Origin: Geobacter sp. UBA6151
Lineage (GTDB): Bacteria; Desulfobacterota; Desulfuromonadia; Geobacterales; Pseudopelobacteraceae
DNA length: 64,000 nucleotides
Reading direction: 5' to 3'
Assembly (NCBI GenBank): GCA_002423105.1
Contig: DIUT01000060.1
Span: 1 to 64,000, forward strand
The notes under the pieces: generated by a model
Databases searched by the model: none
What the model was told of the DNA's origin: nothing
Seen by the model: only the letters and a program-made list of their open reading frames with translations
Shown: in pieces, positions 7,211 through 16,300 of the stretch
How the letters are laid out: every line of letters begins with the position of its first letter
Numbering within the stretch: position 1 is the stretch's first letter
Position numbers and translations under genes: made by a program

Positions 7211-8298
7211 GGCAGTTCCTCTCCCGTTGTTCTCAGTTTATCCGCAGTTGCGTGCGGATCAATCACAAACAGTTCATACAACACCGCCAGCAGCAGCGGG
7301 CCAAAGATCGCCCCCAGCACGCCAAAGGCGGCCAGACCGCCAAAAACGCCGATCATCAGCGGTAATATGGGCAGACTGACCTTGCTGCTCATAAAGATCG
7401 GTCGCACGACGTTGTCCGACATCCCCACAACCAGAAATCCCCACAGGGCCAGCAGTACCGCCTTCGTGGCCGCCCCCTGCACAAACAGATAGATTGCGGC
7501 AGGCAGCCAGATGATTGCCGTGCCCACCACCGGAATAAAACCACCAATGCCGGTCAAGAGCCCCAGCAATAGCGGCGACTGAACCCCAGTTACCCAGTAG
7601 GCAAGTCCGGCAAGTACTCCTTGTAGCACACTGGTCAACAAGGTACCGAAGATAAAGCCGCTCAAGACATTCTGCACCACCTGGGGAAGCAGCGCGCCGA
7701 AGCGATGCGCGTCAAGCGTGGATTTATGTGCCAGCCAGTGATGCATCCGCTCTCCGTCCCGGTAGACGAAAAACAGTATAAACAGCATGAAGATCATGTC
7801 GAACAGGAACACAAATGAATTTGTCAGCACCGAACTTAAGAAACCCAGCAGTTTTCCCAATACCTGTTTGGAGTTGGACATCAGATTCTCCAGCAGACCG
7901 GCCTCATTCATGCCGGTAACGGTGCGCAGCTTGTCCATCACCAGCATAATCCATGGATGGCTACCCAGGCGTTGTACCAGCTCTAAAGCAGCTCCGCTGT
8001 TGACCGACGCTTCAACCAGCCGGTACAGCGCAGTCAGCTCCTGGACCAGGACCGCAAGCATGGCCACGGTCGGCAGCACGAATACCAGCATGACCAGCAC
8101 GGTCATGATTGCAGACGCCCTACTCTCTCTGCCCTTGCACAGGGTGTGTAAACGCCGGTAGAGTGGAAAGGTAATGATACCGATGATCAGTGCCCAGGCG
8201 ATGGGCGAAAGAAAGGGCAGCAGGATACTTCCCAGCAGATAGACTCCGGCCAAAAGCAGGGCAAATGCGGACAGGGTTTTGAGCAGGCCATGATCCAC
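7207..8298 (-). CDS. AI-2E/PerM-family membrane permease
   Basis: 363-aa integral membrane protein with about seven to eight hydrophobic helices, grouped as two at the N terminus, a periplasmic-type loop rich in charged residues (about 70-150), and a C-terminal cluster including GFIFGTLLTSVLQG and GGFIPVVGTAI. These match the AI-2E transporter (PerM/YdiK/YhhT) family. Substrate cannot be predicted: members export autoinducer 2 or act as Na+/H+ antiporters. It lies between rpsI and argC and overlaps argC by four bases; the gap to rpsI holds a terminator-like hairpin, so it may have its own promoter. Confidence 0.88.
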   Translation of the reverse strand: MDHGLLKTLSAFALLLAGVYLLGSILLPFLSPIAWALIIGIITFPLYRRLHTLCKGRESRASAIMTVLVMLVFVLPTVAMLAVLVQELTALYRLVEASVNSGAALELVQRLGSHPWIMLVMDKLRTVTGMNEAGLLENLMSNSKQVLGKLLGFLSSVLTNSFVFLFDMIFMLFILFFVYRDGERMHHWLAHKSTLDAHRFGALLPQVVQNVLSGFIFGTLLTSVLQGVLAGLAYWVTGVQSPLLLGLLTGIGGFIPVVGTAIIWLPAAIYLFVQGAATKAVLLALWGFLVVGMSDNVVRPIFMSSKVSLPILPLMIGVFGGLAAFGVLGAIFGPLLLAVLYELFVIDPHATADKLRTTGEELP

Positions 8299-8341
8299 GA
8301 CAACCTCCTGGATCTAATAACGGTAGACATACAACGCACAA

Positions 8342-8373
8342 ACGGGGGAAAACCCTTGCGGATCTTCCCCCGT
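8342..8373 (-). terminator. terminator-like hairpin after rpsI
   Basis: ACGGGGGAA (8342-8350) pairs with TTCCCCCGT (8365-8373). On the minus strand the stem is followed by a partial T-rich stretch. It would end most transcription from the ribosomal protein unit before the permease gene. Confidence 0.6.
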
Positions 8374-8421
8374 GTATCAGATGTGCCAGCGTCCGGGCAC
8401 CATGTATGCAGCAGCGCCGGA

Positions 8422-8814
8422 TTAACGCTTGGAGAACTGGAACCTGGCGCGGGCAGCAGCAAGGCCGTACTTCTTCCGCTCCTTTACTCGTGAATCACGG
8501 GTAATGAAACCGGCTTTTTTCAGGTTGGGACGAAGTTCCGGATCAGCCTCAAGCAGCGCCTTGGTGATGCCATGGCGAATAGCGCCGGCCTGACCGGAGT
8601 CACCACCGCCGCTGACATTGACAAACACATCAAACTTGCCGAGATTTTCGGTCAGCTCCAGAGATTGACGAACCACCATCTTGGAGGTTTCCCGGCCAAA
8701 ATACTCGTCAAGGGTCTTGTTGTTGACCACAATACGGCCGGCGCCGGGCTTGAGCCACACCCGTGCTATTGAACTTTTTCTTTTGCCTGTGCCATAGAAG
8801 CTGACAGCTGCCAT
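8422..8814 (-). CDS. rpsI: 30S ribosomal protein S9
   Basis: Ribosomal protein whose C-terminal tail reaches the P-site tRNA. The 130-aa product has the conserved start region FYGTGKRKSSIARV and the invariant C-terminal RFQFSKR. Located 35 bases downstream of rplM, the order found throughout bacteria, and co-transcribed with it. Confidence 0.98.
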   Translation of the reverse strand: MAAVSFYGTGKRKSSIARVWLKPGAGRIVVNNKTLDEYFGRETSKMVVRQSLELTENLGKFDVFVNVSGGGDSGQAGAIRHGITKALLEADPELRPNLKKAGFITRDSRVKERKKYGLAAARARFQFSKR

Positions 8815-8849
8815 CTTTCTATCTCCTCAATTAAGTTGACGTTTACGAA

Positions 8850-9278
8850 TTACAGAGCCAGAGCTTTGGGCTGCTGGGCCTCATGGGGGTGATCGCCGCC
8901 TGCATAGATTTTCAGTTTTTTCAGCATATGGCGGGCCAGTTTGTTCTTAGGCAACATCCCCTTGACCGCCTTGCGAATCAGTTCTTCCGGCTTCTTGACC
9001 AGCAGTTCGGCAGCGGTGATGGATTTGATACCACCCGGAAATCCGGAATGGCTGTAGTAGGTCTTGTCGGCACTTTTGTTGCCGGTCAGCGCAATCTTTT
9101 CGGCATTGAGCACAATCACGAAATCACCCGTGTCAACACTGGGAGTGTAAACCGGCTTATGCTTGCCCCGCAGAACATTGGCAACCTGTGTTGCCAGACG
9201 GCCAAGCACCAGATTCTCAGCATCAACCACAAACCAACTGTGCACAACTTGCTCTTTTTTTGCTGTTTCCGTTTTCAT
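8850..9278 (-). CDS. rplM: 50S ribosomal protein L13
   Basis: Early-assembly large-subunit ribosomal protein. With ATG at 9278 the product is 142 aa, the usual family length, and GAGG lies eight bases upstream; an in-frame GTG four codons earlier is less likely. Conserved features: WFVVDAENLVLGRLAT, GDFVIVLNAEKI, YYSHSGFPGG, and the MLPKNKLARHMLKKLKIYAG stretch. Driven by the strong promoter at 9357-9385. Confidence 0.97.
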   Translation of the reverse strand: MKTETAKKEQVVHSWFVVDAENLVLGRLATQVANVLRGKHKPVYTPSVDTGDFVIVLNAEKIALTGNKSADKTYYSHSGFPGGIKSITAAELLVKKPEELIRKAVKGMLPKNKLARHMLKKLKIYAGGDHPHEAQQPKALAL

Positions 9279-9356
9279 TCCAATCCTCACAGCGGCTGAC
9301 CCGAAAGCTTGCGTTACACCAATCAGAGCCGATATTTAAGTTTTACGAAGAGGTGA

Positions 9357-9385
9357 ACATTACGGAATTATCCAACCACTGTCAA
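9357..9385 (-). promoter_or_regulatory. sigma-70 promoter of rplM-rpsI
   Basis: Minus strand: TTGACA (9385-9380), a 17-base spacer, TAATGT (9362-9357). The leader to the rplM start is about 70 bases, long enough to host an autoregulatory structure, but I could not identify one. Confidence 0.7.
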
Positions 9386-9416
9386 GAAAATTTTTCTGGC
9401 CAAACTTCAAAGCTGG

Positions 9417-9445
9417 TTGCCAGCAGAACGGTTTCATGGTACAGA
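9417..9445 (+). promoter_or_regulatory. possible sigma-70 promoter of the gatCAB unit
   Basis: TTGCCA (9417-9422), 17-base spacer, TACAGA (9440-9445), placed about 35 bases before the gatC start and divergent from the rplM promoter. The -10 element is imperfect. Confidence 0.4.
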
Positions 9446-9484
9446 AAACAACCCTTTTTACTCCTGTACAACAAGGAAACTCCC

Positions 9485-9772
9485 ATGAGTATCAGTCGTA
9501 ACGACATCGATCATGTGGCACGACTGGCGCGGCTGGCGCTGAATGATGAAGAAAAAGACCTTTTTACCGCTCAGATGGAAGCCATACTGAGCTATGCGGA
9601 GACCCTGAACGAGCTGAATACCGATGGCGTCATCCCCACATCCCACGCCGTACCATTAAGCAATGCATTCCGCCCCGATACCGCCACGCCATCCCTGGGA
9701 ATTGACCTGGCGCTTTCCAACGCTCCGGACCGCAGCGGCTCCTACTTCCAGGTTCCGCCGGTTATAGAATAA
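9485..9772 (+). CDS. gatC: Asp/Glu-tRNA amidotransferase subunit C
   Basis: Small (95 aa) stabilising subunit of the GatCAB complex, which converts misacylated Glu-tRNA(Gln) and Asp-tRNA(Asn) to the amidated forms. Starts MSISRNDIDHVARLARLAL, the family hallmark, and contains LNELNTDGVIPTSHAVPL, the strap that wraps around GatA. ATG 9485 gives the normal length, with a weak AAGGAA site; the open frame extends upstream but without family similarity. First gene of gatC-gatA-gatB-lolA-yajQ. Confidence 0.95.
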   Translation: MSISRNDIDHVARLARLALNDEEKDLFTAQMEAILSYAETLNELNTDGVIPTSHAVPLSNAFRPDTATPSLGIDLALSNAPDRSGSYFQVPPVIE

Positions 9773-9803
9773 CCCACCGGACCTGACAAGGATCAGACAG
9801 ATC

Positions 9804-11261
9804 ATGGAACTTTTTGATTACACGCTGCACCATCTGCATCAGTTGCTGAAAAACCGGCAACTGTCCTCCCGCGAACTCACCAGCGCACTGCTGGGCCGGA
9901 TCGAAGCCGTTGAACCGCAGATCAACGCTTTCATCACCCGCACCGTTGATCAGGCACTGCAGGACGCCGATCAGGCTGACCAGCGCATCGCTTCCGGCGA
10001 CTGCCAGCCCTTGACCGGTATTCCGGTAGCCCTGAAAGATATCTTCATGACCAAAGGGGTACGCACCACCTGCGCCTCCCGGATCCTGGACAATTTCATC
10101 GCCCCTTACGACGCCACCGCCTGGAGCCGGATGAAGGAGCAGGGGGCTGTGTTGCTGGGCAAACTGAACCAGGATGAGTTCGCCATGGGTTCATCTTGCG
10201 AGAACAGCGCCTTTGGCCCAACCCGCAACCCCTGGAATACCGCCTGCATCCCCGGCGGTTCCTCTGGCGGCTCCGCAGCCGCAATTGCCGCGCGTCAGGC
10301 CATAGCTACCCTGGGCACCGACACCGGCGGCTCCATTCGCCAGCCAGCCTCCCACTGCGGCTGCGTCGGCCTCAAACCCACCTACGGACGGGTCTCCCGC
10401 TACGGCGTTATCGCCTACGCCTCTTCCTTGGATCAGGTGGGGCCGATGACCCGCGACGTCACTGACTGCGCCCTGCTGCTGCAGGTAATCGCCGGATATG
10501 ACCCTAAGGATTCCACCAGCGTTGATACAGCGGTTCCGGACTACAGCACTGCCCTGACCGGCGACGTCAAAGGGATGAAGATCGGTCTGCCCAAAGAGTA
10601 TTTCATCGACGGGCTCGACCCGGCAGTACAACAGGCCATGGATCAGGCCATCGCCCGCTTCCGCGACCTGGGTGCGGAGCTGGTGCCGGTCTCCCTGCCC
10701 CACACTGGGTACGCCGTCGCCTGTTACTATCTGATCGCCACCGCCGAAGCCAGCTCCAACCTGGCCCGCTACGACGGCATCCGCTTCGGACACCGGACAC
10801 AGAATCCTTCCGGCCTGATGGAACTGATGATGCAGTCCCGCGCAGAGGGATTCGGCGCGGAAGTCAAACGGCGGATCATGCTGGGCACCTACGCCCTTTC
10901 TTCCGGGTATTATGACGCTTACTATCTGAAGGCACAAAAAGTACGTTCCCTGATCCAGCAGGATTTCAGCGCCGCCTTCAAGCAGGTGGACCTGCTGCTG
11001 ACGCCAACAGCCCCTACCCCGGCTTTCAGGATCGGCGAAAAAACCAGTGACCCGTTACAGATGTATCTGTCCGACATTTTCACCATCCCGGTCAATCTGG
11101 CCGGTATCTGCGCAATCTCGCTTCCGGCCGGTATCAGCGGTGACGGCCTTCCCGTCGGCCTGCAACTGGTGGGACGTCCCTTTGGCGAGGAAACTATCCT
11201 GCAGGCAGCCTACGCCTTTGAACAAAGTACGGAATGGCACCATAAAAAGGCAGCGCTATGA
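9804..11261 (+). CDS. gatA: Asp/Glu-tRNA amidotransferase subunit A (amidase)
   Basis: Catalytic amidase of GatCAB that releases ammonia from glutamine. At 485 aa it has the full Ser-cis-Ser-Lys signature: Lys in PVALKDIF (about residue 78), then GGSSGGSAAA and GTDTGGSIRQPAS (about 150-180). Its stop overlaps the gatB start by four bases (ATGA), so translation is coupled. Confidence 0.97.
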   Translation: MELFDYTLHHLHQLLKNRQLSSRELTSALLGRIEAVEPQINAFITRTVDQALQDADQADQRIASGDCQPLTGIPVALKDIFMTKGVRTTCASRILDNFIAPYDATAWSRMKEQGAVLLGKLNQDEFAMGSSCENSAFGPTRNPWNTACIPGGSSGGSAAAIAARQAIATLGTDTGGSIRQPASHCGCVGLKPTYGRVSRYGVIAYASSLDQVGPMTRDVTDCALLLQVIAGYDPKDSTSVDTAVPDYSTALTGDVKGMKIGLPKEYFIDGLDPAVQQAMDQAIARFRDLGAELVPVSLPHTGYAVACYYLIATAEASSNLARYDGIRFGHRTQNPSGLMELMMQSRAEGFGAEVKRRIMLGTYALSSGYYDAYYLKAQKVRSLIQQDFSAAFKQVDLLLTPTAPTPAFRIGEKTSDPLQMYLSDIFTIPVNLAGICAISLPAGISGDGLPVGLQLVGRPFGEETILQAAYAFEQSTEWHHKKAAL

Positions 11262-12682
11262 ACTATCAACCGGTTATCGGACTTGAAGTCCACGTACAAC
11301 TCACCACCAAAAGCAAGATATTCTGCGGCTGCTCCACCCGTTTCGGGGCCGAGCCCAACCTGCATACCTGCCCGGTCTGCCTGGCGCTTCCCGGAGCCCT
11401 GCCGGTGCTAAACCGCCAGGTGGCAGAGTACGCCATCATGGCCGGACTGGCCACCAACTGCTCCATTGCCCATCACAGCATCTTTGCCCGCAAGAACTAC
11501 TTTTATCCCGACCTGCCCAAAGGGTACCAGATCAGCCAGTTTGAACAGCCGATCTGCGAAAAGGGCTGGCTGGATATCGATGGAGACTGGGGCAGCAAGC
11601 GGATCGGCATCACCCGCATCCATATGGAGGAAGACGCCGGTAAACTGGTGCACGGCATGAACGGCGGATCAGGCGTTGACCTGAACCGGGCCGGCACACC
11701 GCTTCTGGAGGTGGTGTCCGAGCCGGATCTGCGTAGCGCAGACGAAGCCGTGGCCTATCTCAAAAAATTGTACCAGATCGTCACCTACCTGGGAGTCTGC
11801 GACGGTAACATGGAAGAGGGATCGTTCCGCTGTGACGCCAACGTCTCGGTCATGCCGATGGGCTCCAGCGTCTTAGGTACCCGCGCCGAAGTCAAGAACG
11901 TCAACTCCTTCAAATTCGTCAAGCAGGCCATTGACTTTGAAATCAGCCGTCAGATCGAACTCATCGAGGATGGCGGCAAGGTAGTACAGGAAACCCGCCT
12001 GTTCGATCCCAACAAGGGGGTCACGCGCTCCATGCGCGGCAAGGAAGAGGCCCACGACTACCGCTATTTCCCCGATCCTGATCTGGTGCCGCTGGTGATC
12101 AATTCGGAATGGGTGGAACGGATTGAAAAGGAGCTCCCGGAGCTGCCGGAGCAGAAACGCCAGCGCTTCATCACCCACTATGCTCTGCCGGAATATGATG
12201 CCGACGTACTGACCGCCTCCCGGCTTCTTGCGGCATATTTTGAGGAAACCGCCGCCTTTGCCCATAACCCCAAAGCTGCCGCCAACTGGGTCATGGGCGA
12301 AGTCACCCGGGCACTGAACGATTCCGGACGGGATATCGACCATTGCCCGGTTGCCCCGAAAGCGCTTGGCGAGCTGATCCGCCTGATTGACAACGGCACC
12401 ATCTCCGGCACCATCGCCAAAAAGGTATTTGATCATATCTGGAACAACGGCGGCGAACCGGCAGCCATTGTCCAGCAGCAGGGCTTGGCCCAAGTATCCG
12501 ACACCAGCGCCATTGATGCGGTCATCGATCAGGTACTGGCAGCAGCCCCGGATCAGGTGGCAGAATACCGCAGCGGCAAGGAAAAAGTTTTCGGCTTCTT
12601 CGTCGGTCAGGTAATGAAGGCGATGAAAGGCAAGGGTAATCCTGCATTAGTTAACGATCTGCTAAAAAGGAAACTGTCATGA
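11258..12682 (+). CDS. gatB: Asp/Glu-tRNA amidotransferase subunit B
   Basis: Kinase/transamidase subunit of GatCAB that phosphorylates the tRNA-linked Glu/Asp and binds the tRNA. The 474-aa protein opens with YQPVIGLEVHVQLTTKSKIF, has CxC...CPVC zinc-type cysteines in its first 50 residues, the signature GLDGN-like CDGNMEEGSFRCDANVS and the C-terminal helical GatB/YqeY domain. Overlaps lolA by four bases. Confidence 0.97.
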   Translation: MNYQPVIGLEVHVQLTTKSKIFCGCSTRFGAEPNLHTCPVCLALPGALPVLNRQVAEYAIMAGLATNCSIAHHSIFARKNYFYPDLPKGYQISQFEQPICEKGWLDIDGDWGSKRIGITRIHMEEDAGKLVHGMNGGSGVDLNRAGTPLLEVVSEPDLRSADEAVAYLKKLYQIVTYLGVCDGNMEEGSFRCDANVSVMPMGSSVLGTRAEVKNVNSFKFVKQAIDFEISRQIELIEDGGKVVQETRLFDPNKGVTRSMRGKEEAHDYRYFPDPDLVPLVINSEWVERIEKELPELPEQKRQRFITHYALPEYDADVLTASRLLAAYFEETAAFAHNPKAAANWVMGEVTRALNDSGRDIDHCPVAPKALGELIRLIDNGTISGTIAKKVFDHIWNNGGEPAAIVQQQGLAQVSDTSAIDAVIDQVLAAAPDQVAEYRSGKEKVFGFFVGQVMKAMKGKGNPALVNDLLKRKLS

Positions 12683-13407
12683 TACGCTCTCTGAAGTTAC
12701 TTGCATGGGCACTGGTAGCACTGTGCGGGCTGCTCGGCTCTTTGCCAACGGTCGCATCGGCCGAGGACGCCACCCTGCAAGAAGTGGTGACCACCCTTGA
12801 GCAGGGATACGCCGGACTGAAGGATATGCAGGCCTCCTTCAGCCAGACCACCACCCTGCCCGGACTGCCGAAACCCCAGAAGGGGCACGGTGAACTGTCC
12901 TTGCGCCGTCCGCCACAAGGGACAGCACAGTTCCGCTTTGATTACGCACAACCGAAACAATTGATCGTATCAAACGGCAAACAGGCCTGGTTCTATCAAC
13001 CGGAAAACCGGCAGGTCATCGTCACCTCCATGGACGCCATGTTGAAAAGCGGCGGCAGTCTGGCCATGTCCTATCTGACCGGCCTGGGTAATGTCTCGCG
13101 GGATTTCACCGCCGCTTTCGCCAAACCGGCCCGTGACCGTCAGAACAACTACATCATCGACCTGACCCCCCGTAAGCCTTCCCCGGCCCTGGCCAAGCTG
13201 CGCTTGGCCATCAGCAATGAAGCGGTGGAAAAGCAACGGGCAACCGGCGCCACCTCCGCTGGCTTCCCCATCATCTTCTCCGTTGTCATGGATGCCCACG
13301 GCACCGAGACCCGGATCGATTACAGCAAGGTGCGCACCAACAGCGCTCTCTCCGCCGGACGGTTTTCCTTCAAGGCTCCGGAAGGCACAGAAATAATACA
13401 ACAGTAG
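12679..13407 (+). CDS. lolA: outer-membrane lipoprotein carrier protein LolA
   Basis: Periplasmic chaperone that moves lipoproteins from LolCDE in the inner membrane to the outer membrane. 242 aa with a signal peptide ending VASAED. Family features: a helix starting VVTTLEQGYAGLKDMQASFSQ, then GHGELSLRRPPQGTAQFRFDY and the QLIVSNGKQAWFYQPENRQV strands. ATGA overlap with gatB. Slightly longer than the E. coli protein, which is common in this group. Confidence 0.92.
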   Translation: MIRSLKLLAWALVALCGLLGSLPTVASAEDATLQEVVTTLEQGYAGLKDMQASFSQTTTLPGLPKPQKGHGELSLRRPPQGTAQFRFDYAQPKQLIVSNGKQAWFYQPENRQVIVTSMDAMLKSGGSLAMSYLTGLGNVSRDFTAAFAKPARDRQNNYIIDLTPRKPSPALAKLRLAISNEAVEKQRATGATSAGFPIIFSVVMDAHGTETRIDYSKVRTNSALSAGRFSFKAPEGTEIIQQ

Positions 13408-13421
13408 GAGGATTCCCCGCC

Positions 13422-13907
13422 ATGCCGTCGTTCGACATCGTATCCAAAGTTGACATGCAGGAGGTTGACAACGCGGTCAATCAGGCCATCAAGGAGATCG
13501 GCCAACGTTACGACTTCAAGGGGTCCAAAAGTGAGATCACCCAGGAAAAGGACGCCATCAGGATTCTGGCCGATGACGATTACAAACTGAAGGCGGTCGT
13601 CGACGTGCTCCAGTCCAAGATGCACAAGCGCAACATCTCCTTGAAATCAATGCAGTACGGCAAAGCGGAACCGGCCTCCGGCGGCATGGTGCGGCAGATC
13701 ATCACCATCCAGCAGGGGATCTCCAAGGAAAAGGGCAAAGAGCTCATCGCCGTTATCAAGGAGAGCAAGATCAAGGTGCAGGCACAGATTCAGGACGATC
13801 AGGTGCGGGTCACCGGCAAGAACCGGGATGATCTGCAGGAGACGATTCAACTGCTTAAAGGCAAAGACCTGAATGTGGAGATGCAGTTCATTAACTTCAG
13901 GGAGTAA
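13422..13907 (+). CDS. yajQ: YajQ-family nucleotide-binding protein
   Basis: 161 aa, the exact family size. Shows MPSFDIVSKVDMQEVDNAVN at the N terminus, YDFKGSKSEI, and SGGMVRQIITIQQGISKEK. Homologues bind RNA, GTP or cyclic di-GMP; which ligand applies here cannot be told from sequence. Located 14 bases after lolA with a GGAGG site; last conserved housekeeping gene of this operon. Confidence 0.95.
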   Translation: MPSFDIVSKVDMQEVDNAVNQAIKEIGQRYDFKGSKSEITQEKDAIRILADDDYKLKAVVDVLQSKMHKRNISLKSMQYGKAEPASGGMVRQIITIQQGISKEKGKELIAVIKESKIKVQAQIQDDQVRVTGKNRDDLQETIQLLKGKDLNVEMQFINFRE

Positions 13908-13928
13908 GTACCACCCCACCCTCTCCAG

Positions 13929-15014
13929 ATGCCATCAAACAACGACACTATTCTGGTTAACGACCACCGGCTTCTCACAAGAGACTGGGCACAGGCGGTA
14001 CTACGCCTGCATGATGCCAATGCCACGGTGCGTGCCGTGGAAACAGTTGCGGTACATATCGGCACAACCACACGGGTACGGCTTGCAATCGACCACGACA
14101 GCCATCAGGTGGCACGAAGATGGTTCGTCAAACTGCCGTCAAGGAACTGGCGGGCACGGCTTATTACGGCTCTGCCCCGTTTGTTGCAGACGGAAGCGCG
14201 ATTTTACCAGCAGCTGGCAGAGCACGTACCGCTGACGATACCGGTCTGCCTGGCAGCCCACAGCAGATGGGGGCGTGGCACGATACTCGTCCTTGCCGAC
14301 GTGACCGAACAGGGCAGCAGAGCCGGAACTGCCGGGGATACGCTGAATATACAGCAGGCGTACACAGCAGTCGGGCAACTGGCACAGTTCCACGCCCATT
14401 TCTGGCAAGACACCACCTTGACAACCAGCTATCCATGGATCGCCGATTCAGTACGGCAGTTGGAAGACCTGCTCGGCAGCGCCCTGGCTGCGCCGTTGAT
14501 GCGGCGCGGCTTGAGCAAGGCAGGAAGCCTTATCCCTGCAGAACTGCATGAACCTGCGTTACGCTATGCACAAAACCGCAGAAAAGCCATGGCCTTTCTC
14601 AATGATGCGCCGCAGACGGTAACGCATCATGATTGCCATCCGGGCAACCTGTTCTGGCAAGAAGACGGCAGTGTCGGATTTCTGGATTGGCAGTTAGTGC
14701 GGCTTGGTGAGGGTATCGGCGATATAGCCTATCTGTTGACCACGACATTGGCCCCTGAAGTCCGCCGACAGCACGAAGCAGGCCTGCTGGCACAGTATGC
14801 CGAAACAGTACGGGCACAGGGGATACGCGGACTGAGCGATGATCTGATGACGCGTTATCGTGCCCATTGCTGCTATACCTTTGAAGCAATGGTGGTAACA
14901 CTGGCAATTGGCGGCATGATGGAGCTCGACAGCAACCTGGAGCTCATACGCAGAACAGCAATCGCGGTTAAGGATCTGGACTGTTTTGCTGCATTACCGT
15001 TAACGTCACAGTGA
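13929..15014 (+). CDS. aminoglycoside phosphotransferase / choline-kinase-like protein
   Basis: 361-aa protein-kinase-fold small-molecule kinase. Conserved core: HHDCHPGNLFW (catalytic loop HxDxxxxN, about residue 236), then GFLDWQLVRLGEGIGDIAY, where the Asp is the metal-binding residue. It most resembles APH/EcKinase-type enzymes with no assigned substrate, so antibiotic resistance should not be assumed. It follows yajQ by 21 bases. Its last 567 bases are duplicated 6.6 kb downstream at 21053-21619, flanking the island; the two copies give different C-terminal residues (LTSQ here, LSY there), so one end was supplied by incoming DNA. Confidence 0.85.
   Translation: MPSNNDTILVNDHRLLTRDWAQAVLRLHDANATVRAVETVAVHIGTTTRVRLAIDHDSHQVARRWFVKLPSRNWRARLITALPRLLQTEARFYQQLAEHVPLTIPVCLAAHSRWGRGTILVLADVTEQGSRAGTAGDTLNIQQAYTAVGQLAQFHAHFWQDTTLTTSYPWIADSVRQLEDLLGSALAAPLMRRGLSKAGSLIPAELHEPALRYAQNRRKAMAFLNDAPQTVTHHDCHPGNLFWQEDGSVGFLDWQLVRLGEGIGDIAYLLTTTLAPEVRRQHEAGLLAQYAETVRAQGIRGLSDDLMTRYRAHCCYTFEAMVVTLAIGGMMELDSNLELIRRTAIAVKDLDCFAALPLTSQ
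14432..14998 (+). repeat. 567-bp direct repeat, left copy (inside kinase gene)
   Basis: Aligns without gaps to 21053-21619 at a constant offset of 6621 bases. I count 11 mismatches (about 98% identity), seven of them non-identical codons clustered in the 3' half. It covers the catalytic half of the kinase gene and ends four codons before the stop. Confidence 0.95.
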
Positions 15015-15033
15015 ACGTCCTGAAGCATCAACC

Positions 15034-15273
15034 TCAAACAGGAACCCCGTCAGCTTTGCGAATCATGTCGGCTATCCAGGTATTCACGCTTTTACCGGAT
15101 GCCCTGGCCAATGCAACCGCCTTGTCATGCAGTTCATAAATTAAAGCGCTCCGGGGCTTTCTTGTAGGGCAAAACCCCTTCTTCAGCGCACATTCCCATA
15201 AACACCTTCAGCGAGGTATCCCCTTCACTTCGAAGCCATTCAATATCAGCGGCGTAAAAATCAGCGTCGCCAT
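15034..15273 (-). pseudogene. frameshifted HicB-like (ribbon-helix-helix) antitoxin remnant
   Basis: On the minus strand one frame (about 15273-15136) reads like the linker of HicB-family antitoxins (EGDTSLKVFMGMCAEEG, then PERFNL) and stops. The neighbouring frame (about 15180-15034) continues with ELHDKAVALARASGKSVNTW, typical of the C-terminal ribbon-helix-helix domain. One frameshift near 15140 separates them and no start codon or toxin gene is seen. It is probably a dead antitoxin left at the island edge. Confidence 0.5.
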
Positions 15274-15489
15274 TTCAAGCCGATAAATTCCCCCCGAAAC
15301 TTTCAGAGTAGCACAAGCATGCGACAACAGCATAAATAAACACAATAAGAACAGATAGTTAGCAGTTGCGCCAGTTGAATCAAAATAATAATTCACTATT
15401 TTAGGAAACATCTTGCCCTCTCAAACGAATATATATAGGTGGTATTCAAAATTTTTGCCAATTCGGCACTTCAGAAGAGGAGCTTCACA

Positions 15490-15786
15490 ATGACAACACA
15501 ACCGGAAATTCATGAAGGTTATCACTGCCCATTTTGCCCGGATCACAAGGATTATGATTTTGTATGGTACGAACTGGCAGGGGCTTATGTTTGTCTTGGA
15601 TGCCGCGACGAAATTGCATGTGCCCTTGATTTCAACGAACAACCGACAATCAATGAATATAACTGCTCAGATATTATAGATAAATTGCTGGCACGTCTGG
15701 ATATAAGTTACGCAGAGCTCCAGCAGCGCCAGAAAAATCTTTCATCTCTAAACGACGATACGACATATTTTGTCGTACATGTGTGA
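15490..15786 (+). CDS. small zinc-ribbon protein, unknown function (98 aa)
   Basis: Starts at ATG 15490 after AGAGGAGC. Two CxxC pairs, CPFC (about residue 14) and CLGC (about residue 38), should form a single zinc ribbon; the rest is acidic and helical. No family recognised. First gene of the island operon, about 40 bases before the next gene. Such ribbons often bind nucleic acid or partner proteins, but nothing here proves that. Confidence 0.62.
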   Translation: MTTQPEIHEGYHCPFCPDHKDYDFVWYELAGAYVCLGCRDEIACALDFNEQPTINEYNCSDIIDKLLARLDISYAELQQRQKNLSSLNDDTTYFVVHV

Positions 15787-15826
15787 TAGATAGATTTTGA
15801 CAAAACAAACCCGGAGAAAAATCTGC

Positions 15827-16300
15827 ATGAAATCGAATGAAACAACCCACTGCCTTTGCTCCACTGTATCCTCATGGAGATACGCTTGCGATCTGCCAAA
15901 CCCTCACAAGAGCGGAGAGAGGGCAGAACCGAGGCTTCATCTTGATGGAGTAATCAATGAATGTCCCGATTTTTTGGAGGCTCTACCTCTTGAAGTCTGC
16001 CTTGTCTGCAACGAAAGAGAAGATGTTGCGTTATTGCCATGGCAGCTGGATCTGATAGTTGCCAGTGATGAACCACCAATACCTACGTCTCTGGAGGCGG
16101 TATTGACTGTACCGGAAACTTCATTGCGAGACTTGAAGGACTGTCTGTTCCTTACGGCCAATTCGATAGATTGTTCTGTAAAGATAACGTTATCAGTACA
16201 GGAAATTGCGAGGAGAGACTCTGCTAATCATGTGGCGGAGCGCAGCTTTTCAATTATCGACTTCGTCTATACGCTGGATCATGAGAGGAAAAATATATGA
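15827..16300 (+). CDS. uncharacterised island protein (157 aa)
   Basis: Start at ATG 15827 has CCCGGAG upstream; a TTG ten codons earlier is possible. Cys-containing N terminus (THCLCSTVSSWRYACDLPNP), then a segment with CLVCNERED, then an alternating hydrophobic C-terminal half. I recognise no family. The stop overlaps the start of the metallo-hydrolase gene by four bases (ATGA), so the two products are probably made together and may act together. Confidence 0.6.
   Translation: MKSNETTHCLCSTVSSWRYACDLPNPHKSGERAEPRLHLDGVINECPDFLEALPLEVCLVCNEREDVALLPWQLDLIVASDEPPIPTSLEAVLTVPETSLRDLKDCLFLTANSIDCSVKITLSVQEIARRDSANHVAERSFSIIDFVYTLDHERKNI

Noticed and set aside
13929..15014. Antibiotic-resistance kinase
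   Set aside because: Only the general APH/choline-kinase fold is visible; subgroup motifs for aminoglycoside binding cannot be claimed.
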